The notes beneath the pieces were generated by a model. The model worked only from the letters and a program-made list of their open reading frames with translations, did no database searches and was not told where the DNA came from. Positions 26,950 to 35,076 of a stretch of DNA of 64,000 bases are shown piece by piece. The translations under genes were made by a program, and so were the position numbers. How positions within the stretch are numbered: the stretch's first letter is position 1; each line of letters begins with the position of its first letter. Origin of the DNA: Sungkyunkwania multivorans (GTDB taxonomy: Bacteria > Bacteroidota > Bacteroidia > Flavobacteriales > Flavobacteriaceae); NCBI RefSeq assembly GCF_042675645.1, contig NZ_JBHTJH010000003.1, forward strand, positions 1 to 64,000, given 5' to 3'.

Positions 26950-28647
26950 TTAGTCAACTACTTCTACCAATAGATCATCATCTGTTTTGGTCACTTTTGC
27001 CAAACCATTTTTGGTGAGGCCTTTTATTGTCTTATCCCACTTCTTATTGCTGAGACCTGACTGTGATTTCAAATCGGCCAAAGGCATGGTCGCCACTTTT
27101 TCTAAGATAGTGAATACAGCCTTCTCTTCGGCTGTCAATTCAACCGTAGGCTTGGTCTTTTCAGGCTTCATCTGTGGGAAGAACAACACCTCTTGTATCG
27201 ACTGATTGTTGGTCAAGAACATCACCAATCGATCCATACCAATTCCTAGACCAGATGTTGGGGGCATTCCATACTCCAAAGCACGTAAAAAGTCGTGGTC
27301 GATAAACATGGCCTCGTCATCTCCGCGATCTGCCAGTTTTAATTGTGCTTCAAAACGCTCGCGTTGGTCTATGGGATCATTCAACTCTGAGTAGGCATTG
27401 GCAATCTCCTTGCCACAGACCATAAGCTCAAAACGCTCCGTTAACTCCGGGTTTTCGCGATGCTCTTTACAGAGTGGACTCATCTCCTTGGGGTAATCGG
27501 TAATGAAGGTGGGTTGAATAAAATTGCCTTCACACTTTTCGCCAAAGATCTCATCGATGAGCTTTCCTTTCCCCATAGAATCATCTACTTCGATGCCCAT
27601 GTCTTTTGCAGCTTCTCGCAGCTCGGCTTCTGACTTCCCAGTGATATCAAATCCAGTGAATTCTTTGATGGCATCTGTCATCGTTACTCTTGGGTACGGT
27701 GCTTTGAAATCTACCTTATGTTCCCCAAACGTTGCTTTTGTTGTACCATTGACTTCCATCGCACAATACTCCAACAAGTTTTCGGTGAATTCCATCATCC
27801 AATTATAATCCTTGTAGGCCACATAGATCTCCATGGCCGTAAATTCGGGATTGTGCGTCCGGTCCATCCCTTCGTTACGGAAGTTTTTGGAAAATTCATA
27901 CACCCCATCAAAACCACCAACGATAAGACGCTTTAGATATAATTCATTGGCGATACGCATATACAACGGAATATCCAAGGCATTGTGATGTGTCACAAAC
28001 GGGCGTGCCGCTGCGCCTCCAGGAATCGGTTGCAAGATCGGAGTTTCTACCTCAAAGTATCCTGCCTTATTGAAAAAGGTGCGCATCGCATTAAATAGCT
28101 TGGTGCGTTTTACAAAGACGTCTTTTACATGCGGATTGACCACCAAGTCTGCATATCGCTGGCGGTAACGCAACTCTGGATCGTTGAATTCGTCATAGGT
28201 ATTTCCTTCGGCATCGGTCTTTGGGAGTGGTAGTGGCTTCAATGCTTTGCTGAGCAATGAGAATTTTTTCACCATCACGGTCGGTTCTCCAACTTGGGTC
28301 GTGAACAACTCACCTTCGATACCTACAAAATCACCAATATCTAGCAATTTTTTATAGACCTCGTTATAGGCGGTCTTATCCTCGCCCGGACAGATCTCGT
28401 CGCGATTGAAATATACTTGTATGCGGCCATCGGCATCTTGCAACTCTGCAAAGGACGCCTTGCCCTGAATACGGCGACTCATCAAACGCCCAGCGATCAC
28501 AACTTTCTTTCCTTCCTCGAACTGTTTTTTTATCATGCTAGAGGTCGTATCTACAGGATACAGATCTGCCGGATAGGGGTTGATGCCTAGCTCACGAAGC
28601 TTGGTCAGCTTCTCTCTTCGTACCAATTCTTGTTCTGAAAGTTGCAT
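26950..28647 (-). CDS. lysS: Lysine--tRNA ligase, class II
   Basis: Charges tRNA-Lys in the cytoplasm. The anticodon-binding OB domain is at the N-terminus (VVIAGRLMSRRIQGKASFAEL), then class II motif 2 (FRNEGMDRTHNPEFTAMEIY) and motif 3 (GLGIGMDRLVMFLTNNQSIQ). At about 565 residues it is some 60 longer than the E. coli enzyme. After the usual end (EVLFFPQMKPEK) a helical module follows (TAEEKAVFTILEKVATMPL...KKWDKTIKGLTKNGLAKV) that looks like a small winged-helix-type domain. The ATG at 28647 is chosen over the upstream ATG at 28668 because a TAATTTTG promoter element lies between them. Confidence 0.96.
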   Translation of the reverse strand: MQLSEQELVRREKLTKLRELGINPYPADLYPVDTTSSMIKKQFEEGKKVVIAGRLMSRRIQGKASFAELQDADGRIQVYFNRDEICPGEDKTAYNEVYKKLLDIGDFVGIEGELFTTQVGEPTVMVKKFSLLSKALKPLPLPKTDAEGNTYDEFNDPELRYRQRYADLVVNPHVKDVFVKRTKLFNAMRTFFNKAGYFEVETPILQPIPGGAAARPFVTHHNALDIPLYMRIANELYLKRLIVGGFDGVYEFSKNFRNEGMDRTHNPEFTAMEIYVAYKDYNWMMEFTENLLEYCAMEVNGTTKATFGEHKVDFKAPYPRVTMTDAIKEFTGFDITGKSEAELREAAKDMGIEVDDSMGKGKLIDEIFGEKCEGNFIQPTFITDYPKEMSPLCKEHRENPELTERFELMVCGKEIANAYSELNDPIDQRERFEAQLKLADRGDDEAMFIDHDFLRALEYGMPPTSGLGIGMDRLVMFLTNNQSIQEVLFFPQMKPEKTKPTVELTAEEKAVFTILEKVATMPLADLKSQSGLSNKKWDKTIKGLTKNGLAKVTKTDDDLLVEVVD

Positions 28648-28665
28648 GTTAAAAATTTTAAACTG

Positions 28666-28673
28666 CAAAATTA
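28666..28673 (-). promoter_or_regulatory. -7 promoter element of lysS
   Basis: TAATTTTG on the minus strand matches TAnnTTTG, about 18 bp before the ATG at 28647. It overlaps the alternative upstream start codon at 28668 and so argues against it. Confidence 0.55.
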
Positions 28674-28710
28674 CACTTTTAGCACGAAAGAAAGCGGTTC
28701 CTTTTGGTAT

Positions 28711-29607
28711 TTAGTTAGCGGACATCTGGGCTTGGAGCTTTTCGAGGGCCTGTTTTATTTTTTGGTTATCTGGAAGCAACGAATGGGCATTTTGGTAAAA
28801 GGACAGCGCCTTCATTTGGTCTGTTGCTTCATATATTTTACCTAAACTGAAATGAGCTATGGCGTCTTCAGGAAATAGCTCCATGTTAAGCTCGTACACG
28901 AAGGTTGCTTTCTCATCCTTTCCCGAAGTTACCAACACCCTACCGTATGTATTCAATTCGTAGACATTGGCCACTTCGTCCTTAAATCGAGCCGCCAATT
29001 TTTCCCTTTTCCTTCTTAGATAGCGCATGTTCTTCCTGCTAAAGAGTTGATGCAGCTGGGCGACCACTTTATAGTTTGGTGTATATTCATCAGTGTTTAA
29101 GATCGAAGAAATATCCTTTTCCAAAGAATTGACAGGACGCTCCACGATGCGGTTAACTTCTTTACCCTTGTCGTAGAAGATAATGGTAGGGACTCTATGA
29201 ATATTCAATCCTTTTTCTTCATGTGATGGGCTCTGCTTATAATGATCCGCCCTATTGTCCACTGCCACAACTTTTAATTGATCCATGGGAAAGTTAGCTT
29301 CTGCTAAGATCTTGTATAATCTCGGAACTTCACGTTTACTATCACCACACCAAGTACCCATAAAGACAAGAATATTCATCTCCTTAATGTCATTCATAAA
29401 GGATTCTATGGCGGTAGCATCCACCTCGTATTCGTCGTAGTTCTTGTTAAACCAACTGGCATATGCAGTTCTTTGTAGTCCTTCCTTGTTGATTTCCCCG
29501 ATGAGATAGGGGGTTCCTTTTTTGTTCAGTATCTCTTTGTTCATATACTGAGCAAATGACACCGAATAGCATGCCATCATAAGCATGGTCAGTTTAATGG
29601 TCTTCAT
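28711..29607 (-). CDS. Exported thioredoxin-fold protein with C-terminal TPR region
   Basis: A 298-residue protein with a signal peptide (residues 1-19, ending VSFA). Residues about 45-165 are a thioredoxin-like domain: NILVFMGTWCGDSKREVPRLY, followed by VVAVDNRAD and the cis-Pro loop HRVPTIIFYDKGKEV. The active site reads WCGDSK, so only one Cys is present and classic dithiol exchange is unlikely. Residues about 210-298 form one or two TPR units (AIAHFSLGKIYEATDQMKALSFYQNAHSLLPDN). It may act as a monothiol reductase, a peroxidase-like protein or a binding protein. It lies downstream of a membrane LuxR-type regulator on the same strand, about 110 bp apart. Confidence 0.75.
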   Translation of the reverse strand: MKTIKLTMLMMACYSVSFAQYMNKEILNKKGTPYLIGEINKEGLQRTAYASWFNKNYDEYEVDATAIESFMNDIKEMNILVFMGTWCGDSKREVPRLYKILAEANFPMDQLKVVAVDNRADHYKQSPSHEEKGLNIHRVPTIIFYDKGKEVNRIVERPVNSLEKDISSILNTDEYTPNYKVVAQLHQLFSRKNMRYLRRKREKLAARFKDEVANVYELNTYGRVLVTSGKDEKATFVYELNMELFPEDAIAHFSLGKIYEATDQMKALSFYQNAHSLLPDNQKIKQALEKLQAQMSAN

Positions 29608-29684
29608 CTCGTTAAGTTTACAGTTGCTAATGATGCGAAAATCCCAAAAAGGAAGCGATCGTTGGCGAGAAAGAGGGTTGAAAT

Positions 29685-29698
29685 CGGGTCTAGACCCG
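29685..29698. repeat. Perfect 14-bp palindrome
   Basis: CGGGTCTAGACCCG is fully self-complementary and sits 18 bp beyond the stop codon of the LuxR-type regulator gene, without a T-run. Confidence 0.6.
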
Positions 29699-29715
29699 CG
29701 GTGGAAATTATCTAT

Positions 29716-30768
29716 CTACTTACTGTTTAATGACTTTATCTCCTCTCGAGATTGTACATTGAGTTTTTTGTAAAGGTGGTTGATGTGGGTTTTAACAGTA
29801 CTTAGACTCACAAAAATTTCGGAAGCGATCTCTTTATTGGTCTTATTTTGAAGAATAAGGTCCAAGATCTTTTGCTCTTGATTCGTTAGACCGTTCAATT
29901 TTTTGGAAGCGATCTTGTTGCGCTCCCTGCGGTATTTTGCCAGAAAAAATACATTGAACCCCAATGAAACCAAAAGAATGGAATAGATCAAATACTTCCA
30001 AGGAAAACCAGCAGTATCTCTTAAGGATATCAAATGTTGGTCTGAGGATAGCTCGGCTTCGTAAAGCTCAGCGTATTTGGTCTCAGGGTATGTATTGTTT
30101 AGTCTATTCAACAATTGGTAGTAATAGGTGTTCTTAGAGAGGTCCTCCAAATAATATTCATAGGTCTCGTTGCGTTTGTCCGAAAGGAAATCAAAGATAT
30201 AGAGTTCGGCCAGCGGCTCATTGAGTTTCGTTCCATATTGCTGTAATTTCTTAAACCAACTTTGCATGCTCAACTTTCTATTGGCGGCACTTGGATATTC
30301 GGATATATCAAAGAACATTTCTTCCTTCAATTGATCGATCTCCAGCAGCATACTCGCTCTCGGGTCGTTGCTCTTTATATCGCAAAGTAGTTCGCCATCT
30401 CGCGAGGAAGGAAAGTAAATCGTGTCCTTATTGTTTGCTATAAAGGAAATACTCTTGCGCTCGTTGCAATAACCGAGAAAATGATTCATACTATTTTCCT
30501 GGTCATTACAGCTGTCCACATGAATACGATATATACCATTATGGGAAGGTAGATTATCTCCACTAAACTGAAACATACCCATGCTATCCACTTCGGCCAT
30601 CCGAATGATCTGGTCTAAAGAAATCCTAGATAATTTTCGATAATCCTCCACGATAGAAAGGTAAACCACTGTCACTTCAGACCCGCCTCCTACATGTCCT
30701 CGGAAGGAATACTGCGCCCAACTTGTAAAGGTCGCCAGCATCAAAAATGAAACAGCCGTTTTTCTCAT
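29716..30768 (-). CDS. Membrane-bound LuxR-type transcriptional regulator with periplasmic sensor region
   Basis: A 350-residue protein that joins export and DNA binding. A signal sequence (residues 1-19, ending SWAQ) and a long extracytoplasmic segment of about 230 residues precede a single membrane helix (YLIYSILLVSLGFNVFFLAKY, near 262). The cytoplasmic C-terminus is a GerE/LuxR HTH domain: LTNQEQKILDLILQNKTNKE, then IASEIFVSLSTVKTHINHLYKK. No phosphoacceptor receiver domain is present. The sensor part has helices and a Cys pair (VDSCNDQ, GYCNER) but no recognised domain. It likely transmits an envelope signal directly to DNA; targets are unknown, though the thioredoxin-like gene just downstream is an obvious candidate. 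Confidence 0.8.
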   Translation of the reverse strand: MRKTAVSFLMLATFTSWAQYSFRGHVGGGSEVTVVYLSIVEDYRKLSRISLDQIIRMAEVDSMGMFQFSGDNLPSHNGIYRIHVDSCNDQENSMNHFLGYCNERKSISFIANNKDTIYFPSSRDGELLCDIKSNDPRASMLLEIDQLKEEMFFDISEYPSAANRKLSMQSWFKKLQQYGTKLNEPLAELYIFDFLSDKRNETYEYYLEDLSKNTYYYQLLNRLNNTYPETKYAELYEAELSSDQHLISLRDTAGFPWKYLIYSILLVSLGFNVFFLAKYRRERNKIASKKLNGLTNQEQKILDLILQNKTNKEIASEIFVSLSTVKTHINHLYKKLNVQSREEIKSLNSK

Positions 30769-30867
30769 GGATTCGCTTTCATAAAGCTAAAAATAGTTCA
30801 ACTTTGTAACAAAACACAATCAAATTCAACATATAAACGTCATCAATCATTAAACATCATCATCACT

Positions 30868-31026
30868 ATGAGCTTTTGGAGAGTCTTACTTGCCATTGTT
30901 TTTCCACCTTTGTCAGTCATCGGAAAAGGTTGTGGGTCTATTTTAATTGTTTTACTTTTAACCTTGTGCGGTTGGATTCCTGGAGTCATTGCCGCATTGA
31001 TCATTTTAAACAATCCCGATAGATAA
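30868..31026 (+). CDS. YqaE/Pmp3 family membrane peptide
   Basis: A 52-residue two-helix membrane peptide, too short for most gene callers. It begins MSFWRVLLAIVFPPLSVIGK, where FPP(L/I)xV is the family hallmark; then comes GCGSILIVLLLTLCGWIPG and the conserved ending VIAALIILNN. These peptides (UPF0057; Pmp3 in yeast) modulate membrane potential and are often stress- or salt-induced. It starts 99 bp from the divergent regulator gene and ends 11 bp before a lipoprotein gene on the same strand, with which it is probably co-transcribed. Confidence 0.92.
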   Translation: MSFWRVLLAIVFPPLSVIGKGCGSILIVLLLTLCGWIPGVIAALIILNNPDR

Positions 31027-31037
31027 TTAAAGAACCT

Positions 31038-31838
31038 ATGAAAAAAAGAGTTTTTGGGCTGCTCGCAATGGTGGCCCTTTTATTTTGCAGTTGCGAGATC
31101 AAAGAAAAAATTGTCTTTGACAAGGACATGAGTGGTAAATACACTACTACCATAGACATGTCCCCTATGATGAAATTGGCCAACGAAAATATGCCACCTT
31201 CTCCAGAGAAAGAATCAAAGGTAATGGATACCCTTATTGTTTTTTCTGAGATGCTCGAAGCATACAAAGACAGTATTGCGACACTCTCTATTGAAGAGCA
31301 ACAGAAGATCAAACGCTTAAAGGGATTTTCTCTTGGCATGCAGATGAATGAGTCCAAAGGAATATTTGTGATGGATATAAGCAAGGAATTTCAGGATTTT
31401 GACCAGCTAGCCACGATGGCCGATGATATGGCCGAAGTGATGAACGTTGCGAAAGGTCAGAGCGGCGCAGGTCAAGGAGCACCGCCACAAATGGACGATA
31501 TGTTAAAGACAGACAGGGTTACATATACTTTTGAGAATAACATTTTTAGACGCGTAGACCTAGCAGTTGTAGAAGCTGAGAGTGAGGAAGAAATAGAAGA
31601 GGTCGAAGAAGAGGAAGAAGACCCAATGATGGCCGGCATGATGCAACAGTTCGAAGATATGCTAAAGGGCTCATACATGACCATTGAGTACACCTTTCCT
31701 AAAAAAGTGGAATCCGTCTCTTTTGAAGATGCCAAGATCTCAAAGGATGGGAAGACCGTTATTGTAAAAGCTGACTGGAAAACGCTTATGGACAATGACG
31801 AGCTCTTAAAGGACCTGAGAATTACGTTGAAAGAATAA
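31038..31838 (+). CDS. Acidic lipoprotein of unknown function
   Basis: A 266-residue lipoprotein. The signal ends LLFCSC, with Cys19 (Cys17 is a less likely site). The opening of the mature part, EIKEKIVFDKDMSGKYTTTIDM, and the final VESVSFEDAKISKDGKTVIV resemble flavobacterial lipoproteins that start with a beta strand of the form 'E.I.F..D.SG....ID'. The middle is helical and Met-rich (MMKLANENMPP). Residues about 190-205 are an almost pure Glu tract, likely disordered. It is 11 bp downstream of the Pmp3-like gene. No function can be assigned. Confidence 0.6.
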   Translation: MKKRVFGLLAMVALLFCSCEIKEKIVFDKDMSGKYTTTIDMSPMMKLANENMPPSPEKESKVMDTLIVFSEMLEAYKDSIATLSIEEQQKIKRLKGFSLGMQMNESKGIFVMDISKEFQDFDQLATMADDMAEVMNVAKGQSGAGQGAPPQMDDMLKTDRVTYTFENNIFRRVDLAVVEAESEEEIEEVEEEEEDPMMAGMMQQFEDMLKGSYMTIEYTFPKKVESVSFEDAKISKDGKTVIVKADWKTLMDNDELLKDLRITLKE

Positions 31839-31855
31839 TAATGGTAGCTACCGAT

Positions 31856-31875
31856 CCTAGGGTTTAAACCCTAGG
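31856..31875. repeat. Perfect 20-bp palindrome
   Basis: CCTAGGGTTTAAACCCTAGG reads identically on both strands. It sits 17 bp after the stop of the acidic lipoprotein gene and upstream of the shared terminator. No T-run is attached. Confidence 0.75.
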
Positions 31876-31896
31876 CCAATATATGGTAATCGTATT

Positions 31897-31936
31897 AAAA
31901 AAAGGCCGCTCAGATATTCTGAGCGGCCTTTTATAT
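31897..31936. terminator. Bidirectional terminator between the lipoprotein gene and the oxidase operon
   Basis: A thirteen-pair stem (AAAGGCCGCTCAG with CTGAGCGGCCTTT, five-base loop) with A/T tracts on both sides serves the convergent transcripts. Confidence 0.9.
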
Positions 31937-31957
31937 TATCTATTTATCTGCAATGGT

Positions 31958-32338
31958 TTAGAAATCCCAGCTCATAAAACCGTTGTCCATCACATCGTAA
32001 ATGTAATCACCCTCTACCAATAGGATGAAAGCCAGATAGACCACTAAAAAGACCGGTGTCCAAACGATGGCTCTTCTCAAAGACGATTTTTCATCTCTTA
32101 AGTGCATAAAGTCCCAAGCGATATAATATGCTTTGACCAAGGTAAGGATGATAAAGATCCAGTTGAGAAGTTTCATTCCCAAAACTTTGACCATCAATGA
32201 CTCTGGTTTTACAATACCAAGAGCTACCTCAACCGTTGTAACTATCGTTAACCAGATAAGGACTCCCCATATCTTTTGTACGTTACTCTTGAACTTTAAA
32301 AGTCCTCTAAATATTGCTAATTTGTGTTCGTGCGCCAT
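31958..32338 (-). CDS. Cytochrome c oxidase subunit IV family protein
   Basis: A 126-residue inner-membrane protein with three helices (WGVLIWLTIVTTVEVALGIV, LLNWIFIILTLVKAYYIAWDFM, TPVFLVVYLAFILLVEG). It carries the prokaryotic COX4 features: the K.YYIAWDFMHL segment with its conserved His/Leu pair, and an acidic start of the last loop. It is the last gene of the ctaB-coxC-coxC-coxD operon, separated by 66 bp from the long subunit III gene, and ends at the bidirectional terminator. Confidence 0.9.
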   Translation of the reverse strand: MAHEHKLAIFRGLLKFKSNVQKIWGVLIWLTIVTTVEVALGIVKPESLMVKVLGMKLLNWIFIILTLVKAYYIAWDFMHLRDEKSSLRRAIVWTPVFLVVYLAFILLVEGDYIYDVMDNGFMSWDF

Positions 32339-32404
32339 GGCGTAATTTCTTTGATTAAATTCCTGCTTCCTAAACCTTCGAAGCAGAAGGATAATTTATT
32401 TTTT

Positions 32405-33379
32405 TTAGACGAGATAGAAAAAGGTGAATACAAAGACCCAAACGAGGTCTACAAAGTGCCAATAAAGCCCAACTTTTTCCACCATTTCGTAATGTCCTCT
32501 TCGTTCATAGGTTCCCAAGATGATATTAAAGAAAATGATGATATTGATCACTACTCCAGAAAATACGTGAAAACCATGAAATCCTGTAATGAAGAAGAAG
32601 AAATCAGCGAATAGACGATTTCCGTATTCGTTGTGTATAAGATTGGCTCCTTCGACCACTCCAACGGCCTTTTTTATTTGTTCTACAGACGCTGCTCTGC
32701 TGAGTACGACCTTTTCACCTGCTTCATTGATCTTCTCTGAACGGATAAGAAGGTTATCATTTGCCAAAAATCCTTGGGTGACCTCTTGTACCGTGTAGTT
32801 GGGTAAAGACCCCTCGCCTTGATACCAAATACCATTCTTCTCTAAATGTGTGGTTCGTTGATCGGCGATCGGAGTTGCAAAATCAGCAAGTGCCACGCGC
32901 TTTCCAGCGGTATCTTGGAACTGTAGTATTTGTCCTCCTCTAGTCTCTAACGCACCGTAATCTCCTTTGATGAAGGTTGCCCATTCCCAAGCCTGCGAAC
33001 CTACGAAGGCCAAACCACCAATAATGGTAAGGAACATGTAAAGGACCACTTTGCTTTTTTGCATCTTGTGCCCTGCATCAACTGCCAAAACCATGGTGAC
33101 CGAGGACATGATGAGTATAAAGGTCATCAATGCCACATAATACATAGGAGCATCTACACCGTGCAAGAATGGAAAGTGCGTAAACACCTCATCTGCAATA
33201 GGCCATGTATCTATATTCTTGAATCTTGAAAAGCCGTAAGAGGCCAAAAAACCAGAGAAGGTCAAGGCATCCGACACGATGAAGAACCACATCATTAGCT
33301 TGCCATAACTGGCACCTAGTGGCTGATTACCGCCTCCCCAAACTTTTCCTTCTGTCCCTGTAGTAACAGTCGCTTCCAT
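32405..33379 (-). CDS. Cytochrome c oxidase subunit III, long form with soluble insertion
   Basis: A 324-residue subunit of the heme-copper oxidase. The usual subunit III helices are present: YGKLMMWFFIVSDALTFSGF, MYYVALMTFILIMSSVTMVL, VLYMFLTIIGGLAFVGSQAWEW, then FFFFITGFHGFHVFSGVVIN and LYWHFVDLVWVFVFTFFYL, including the conserved HGFHV and WHFVD motifs. Between the third and fourth main helices there is an extra soluble segment of about 90 residues (about 135-225, with DTAGKRVALADFATP and LRIRSEKINEAGE-like sequence) absent from classic subunit III. It is co-transcribed with ctaB and a short subunit III. Confidence 0.92.
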   Translation of the reverse strand: MEATVTTGTEGKVWGGGNQPLGASYGKLMMWFFIVSDALTFSGFLASYGFSRFKNIDTWPIADEVFTHFPFLHGVDAPMYYVALMTFILIMSSVTMVLAVDAGHKMQKSKVVLYMFLTIIGGLAFVGSQAWEWATFIKGDYGALETRGGQILQFQDTAGKRVALADFATPIADQRTTHLEKNGIWYQGEGSLPNYTVQEVTQGFLANDNLLIRSEKINEAGEKVVLSRAASVEQIKKAVGVVEGANLIHNEYGNRLFADFFFFITGFHGFHVFSGVVINIIIFFNIILGTYERRGHYEMVEKVGLYWHFVDLVWVFVFTFFYLV

Positions 33380-33429
33380 AAAAGAGTTTATCTACTAATT
33401 TAAAAATCGTTCAAATTTAAGCTTTTTTC

Positions 33430-34011
33430 CTATCTAAAGAAATATAAAAATAGAAACAAATACACCCAAAGTACATCTAAGAAATGCCAAAACATAACAC
33501 CCAACTCTAAACCAAGGGTTTGCCCTGGCTTGTACTTACCTCGAAAATGATTGATGGTCACTACTAAAAGTACGATCAGACCAGCTATGACATGCACTAT
33601 ATGCACCGCAGTGATCACATAGACATAGGACATCGTAATACTGCTTCCAGGTCCAGTAAAATAATATCCTGCATCGATGATTTCCTGAAATCCAACAAAC
33701 TGAAGTCTAATGAATGTAATACCCAGCATCAAGGTGAGTAATAATAATATCGAAGCCAAACCGCGCTTGTTGGCCTTTATTGCTGTTTTCACCAAATGAA
33801 AGGTGATACTGCTCATCAATAATACACCAGTACTAATGAAAAAAATGTTTGGGAGTGCAAATTCTGACAACCAATCGGGTCGAGAACTACTCACTATATA
33901 TGCACTGGTCCAAGCTGCAAAAGACATGGTAAGCGCCACCATTAAAAACAAAAGCATCATTTTTTTTGCTCTTGCATTCTTTTGCTGAACTGTTCCTTGA
34001 GTAAGATCCAT
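33430..34011 (-). CDS. Cytochrome c oxidase subunit III, short form
   Basis: A 193-residue, five-helix subunit III. Recognisable elements are MLLFLMVALTMSFAAWTSAY, NIFFISTGVLLMSSITFHL, the HIVHVIAGLIVLLVV helix and the terminal FWHFLDVLWVYLFLFLYFF with the conserved WHF.D. It starts exactly where the ctaB stop codon ends, so the two are translationally linked. It precedes a second, longer subunit III gene; paired subunit III genes are usual for the Bacteroidota caa3-type oxidase. Confidence 0.93.
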   Translation of the reverse strand: MDLTQGTVQQKNARAKKMMLLFLMVALTMSFAAWTSAYIVSSSRPDWLSEFALPNIFFISTGVLLMSSITFHLVKTAIKANKRGLASILLLLTLMLGITFIRLQFVGFQEIIDAGYYFTGPGSSITMSYVYVITAVHIVHVIAGLIVLLVVTINHFRGKYKPGQTLGLELGVMFWHFLDVLWVYLFLFLYFFR

Positions 34012-34917
34012 TTAGTGTAAGAATTTATCGATCACGTAAACAATTTGTATTAGGGTGATATATGCAACACTGGCCAACATCAATGCCCTTGCCGCCTTAT
34101 TATCCATTTTTTGATAGAGTCCAATCGCGTAGTACAACATTCCTAGTCCAAGAAGTCCTACCACCACAGCTGCAATAGGGGACAAATACAATGCCCCAGT
34201 TAAACCGGTGGCAGGGAATACCGAGGCCACGATCAACCAAATGGTATACATAATGGCCTGCAATGCGGTTGCCTTATCTCTTTTCCCCGTTGGAAGCATA
34301 TTAAATCCTCCTTTTTTATAGTCGTCATGCAACATCCAACCAATGGCCCAAAAATGCGGGAATTGCCAAAAGAACTGTATCATAAAGAGTGTGCCAGGTT
34401 CGATACCAAAATCATTGGTCGCCGCCACCCAGCCCAACATAAAAGGGATGGCCCCTGGAAAGGCTCCTACAAACACCGACAATGGCGTTTTGGTCTTCAG
34501 CGGGGTGTAAACACTAGTATAGAGAAATATGGAGATGGCACCGAACATCGCCGTTTTAGGATTGATCATGTAAAGGATCGCTATTCCAAAAATGGTAAAA
34601 ATAGATGCGATGGCAAACGCTGCATTCACGGACATTCTTCCAGAAGGGATAGGACGATTTTTGGTACGTTGCATCAAAGCATCCAAATCTTTTTCTATGA
34701 TTTGATTGAACGCATTCGAAGCTCCTACCATAAAATAACCTCCTAGAGCAAGCATGATAACCGTTGGGATTTGAATGGTATCTGCTCCTAAGAGATAACC
34801 TGCGACAGAGGAAAAAACGACACTCAATGACAGACCAACTTTTGTTAGTTGCTTGAAGTCGTCAAATATGACAGCGAAAGAACGTGTGGATGTAGTCGTC
34901 TCAGAAATCGTTTTCAT
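34012..34917 (-). CDS. ctaB: Protoheme IX farnesyltransferase (heme O synthase)
   Basis: Adds a farnesyl tail to protoheme IX to make heme O, the precursor of heme A for the oxidase encoded downstream. This 301-residue UbiA-type enzyme has about nine helices. The diphosphate/metal motif is ASNAFNQIIEKDLDALMQRTKNRPIPSGRM, read with its N..(D)..D and M.RT..RP elements, and a second acid-rich loop appears as HDDYKKGGFNMLPTGKRDK. It is first gene of the operon with two subunit III genes and subunit IV. A promoter close to consensus lies 21-51 bp upstream. Subunits I and II of the oxidase are not in the window. Confidence 0.95.
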   Translation of the reverse strand: MKTISETTTSTRSFAVIFDDFKQLTKVGLSLSVVFSSVAGYLLGADTIQIPTVIMLALGGYFMVGASNAFNQIIEKDLDALMQRTKNRPIPSGRMSVNAAFAIASIFTIFGIAILYMINPKTAMFGAISIFLYTSVYTPLKTKTPLSVFVGAFPGAIPFMLGWVAATNDFGIEPGTLFMIQFFWQFPHFWAIGWMLHDDYKKGGFNMLPTGKRDKATALQAIMYTIWLIVASVFPATGLTGALYLSPIAAVVVGLLGLGMLYYAIGLYQKMDNKAARALMLASVAYITLIQIVYVIDKFLH

Positions 34918-34937
34918 GTATCATTCTAAATCGGCTG

Positions 34938-34968
34938 CAAAGATACACTACAGTTTATTGTTTTGCAA
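34938..34968 (-). promoter_or_regulatory. Consensus promoter of the ctaB-oxidase operon
   Basis: On the minus strand TTG (34968-34966) and TATCTTTG (34945-34938) are exactly 20 bp apart, fitting the Bacteroidota sigma consensus. The predicted start is about 34931, giving a short leader before the ATG at 34917. Confidence 0.8.
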
Positions 34969-35076
34969 CGAATAAACGAGGTTTTACGAGGCTCTTTAAA
35001 AGTATACAAAACAATCTTTGAGTTTACACTTTATCAATAAATGATAGCAGGAACTTAGACGATACTGTCATCATTG

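Noticed and set aside
26943..26957. Upstream TTG start extending the EEP gene into lysS
   Set aside because: The ATG at 26942 lies directly after the lysS stop and keeps the same membrane helices; the extension adds only five residues.
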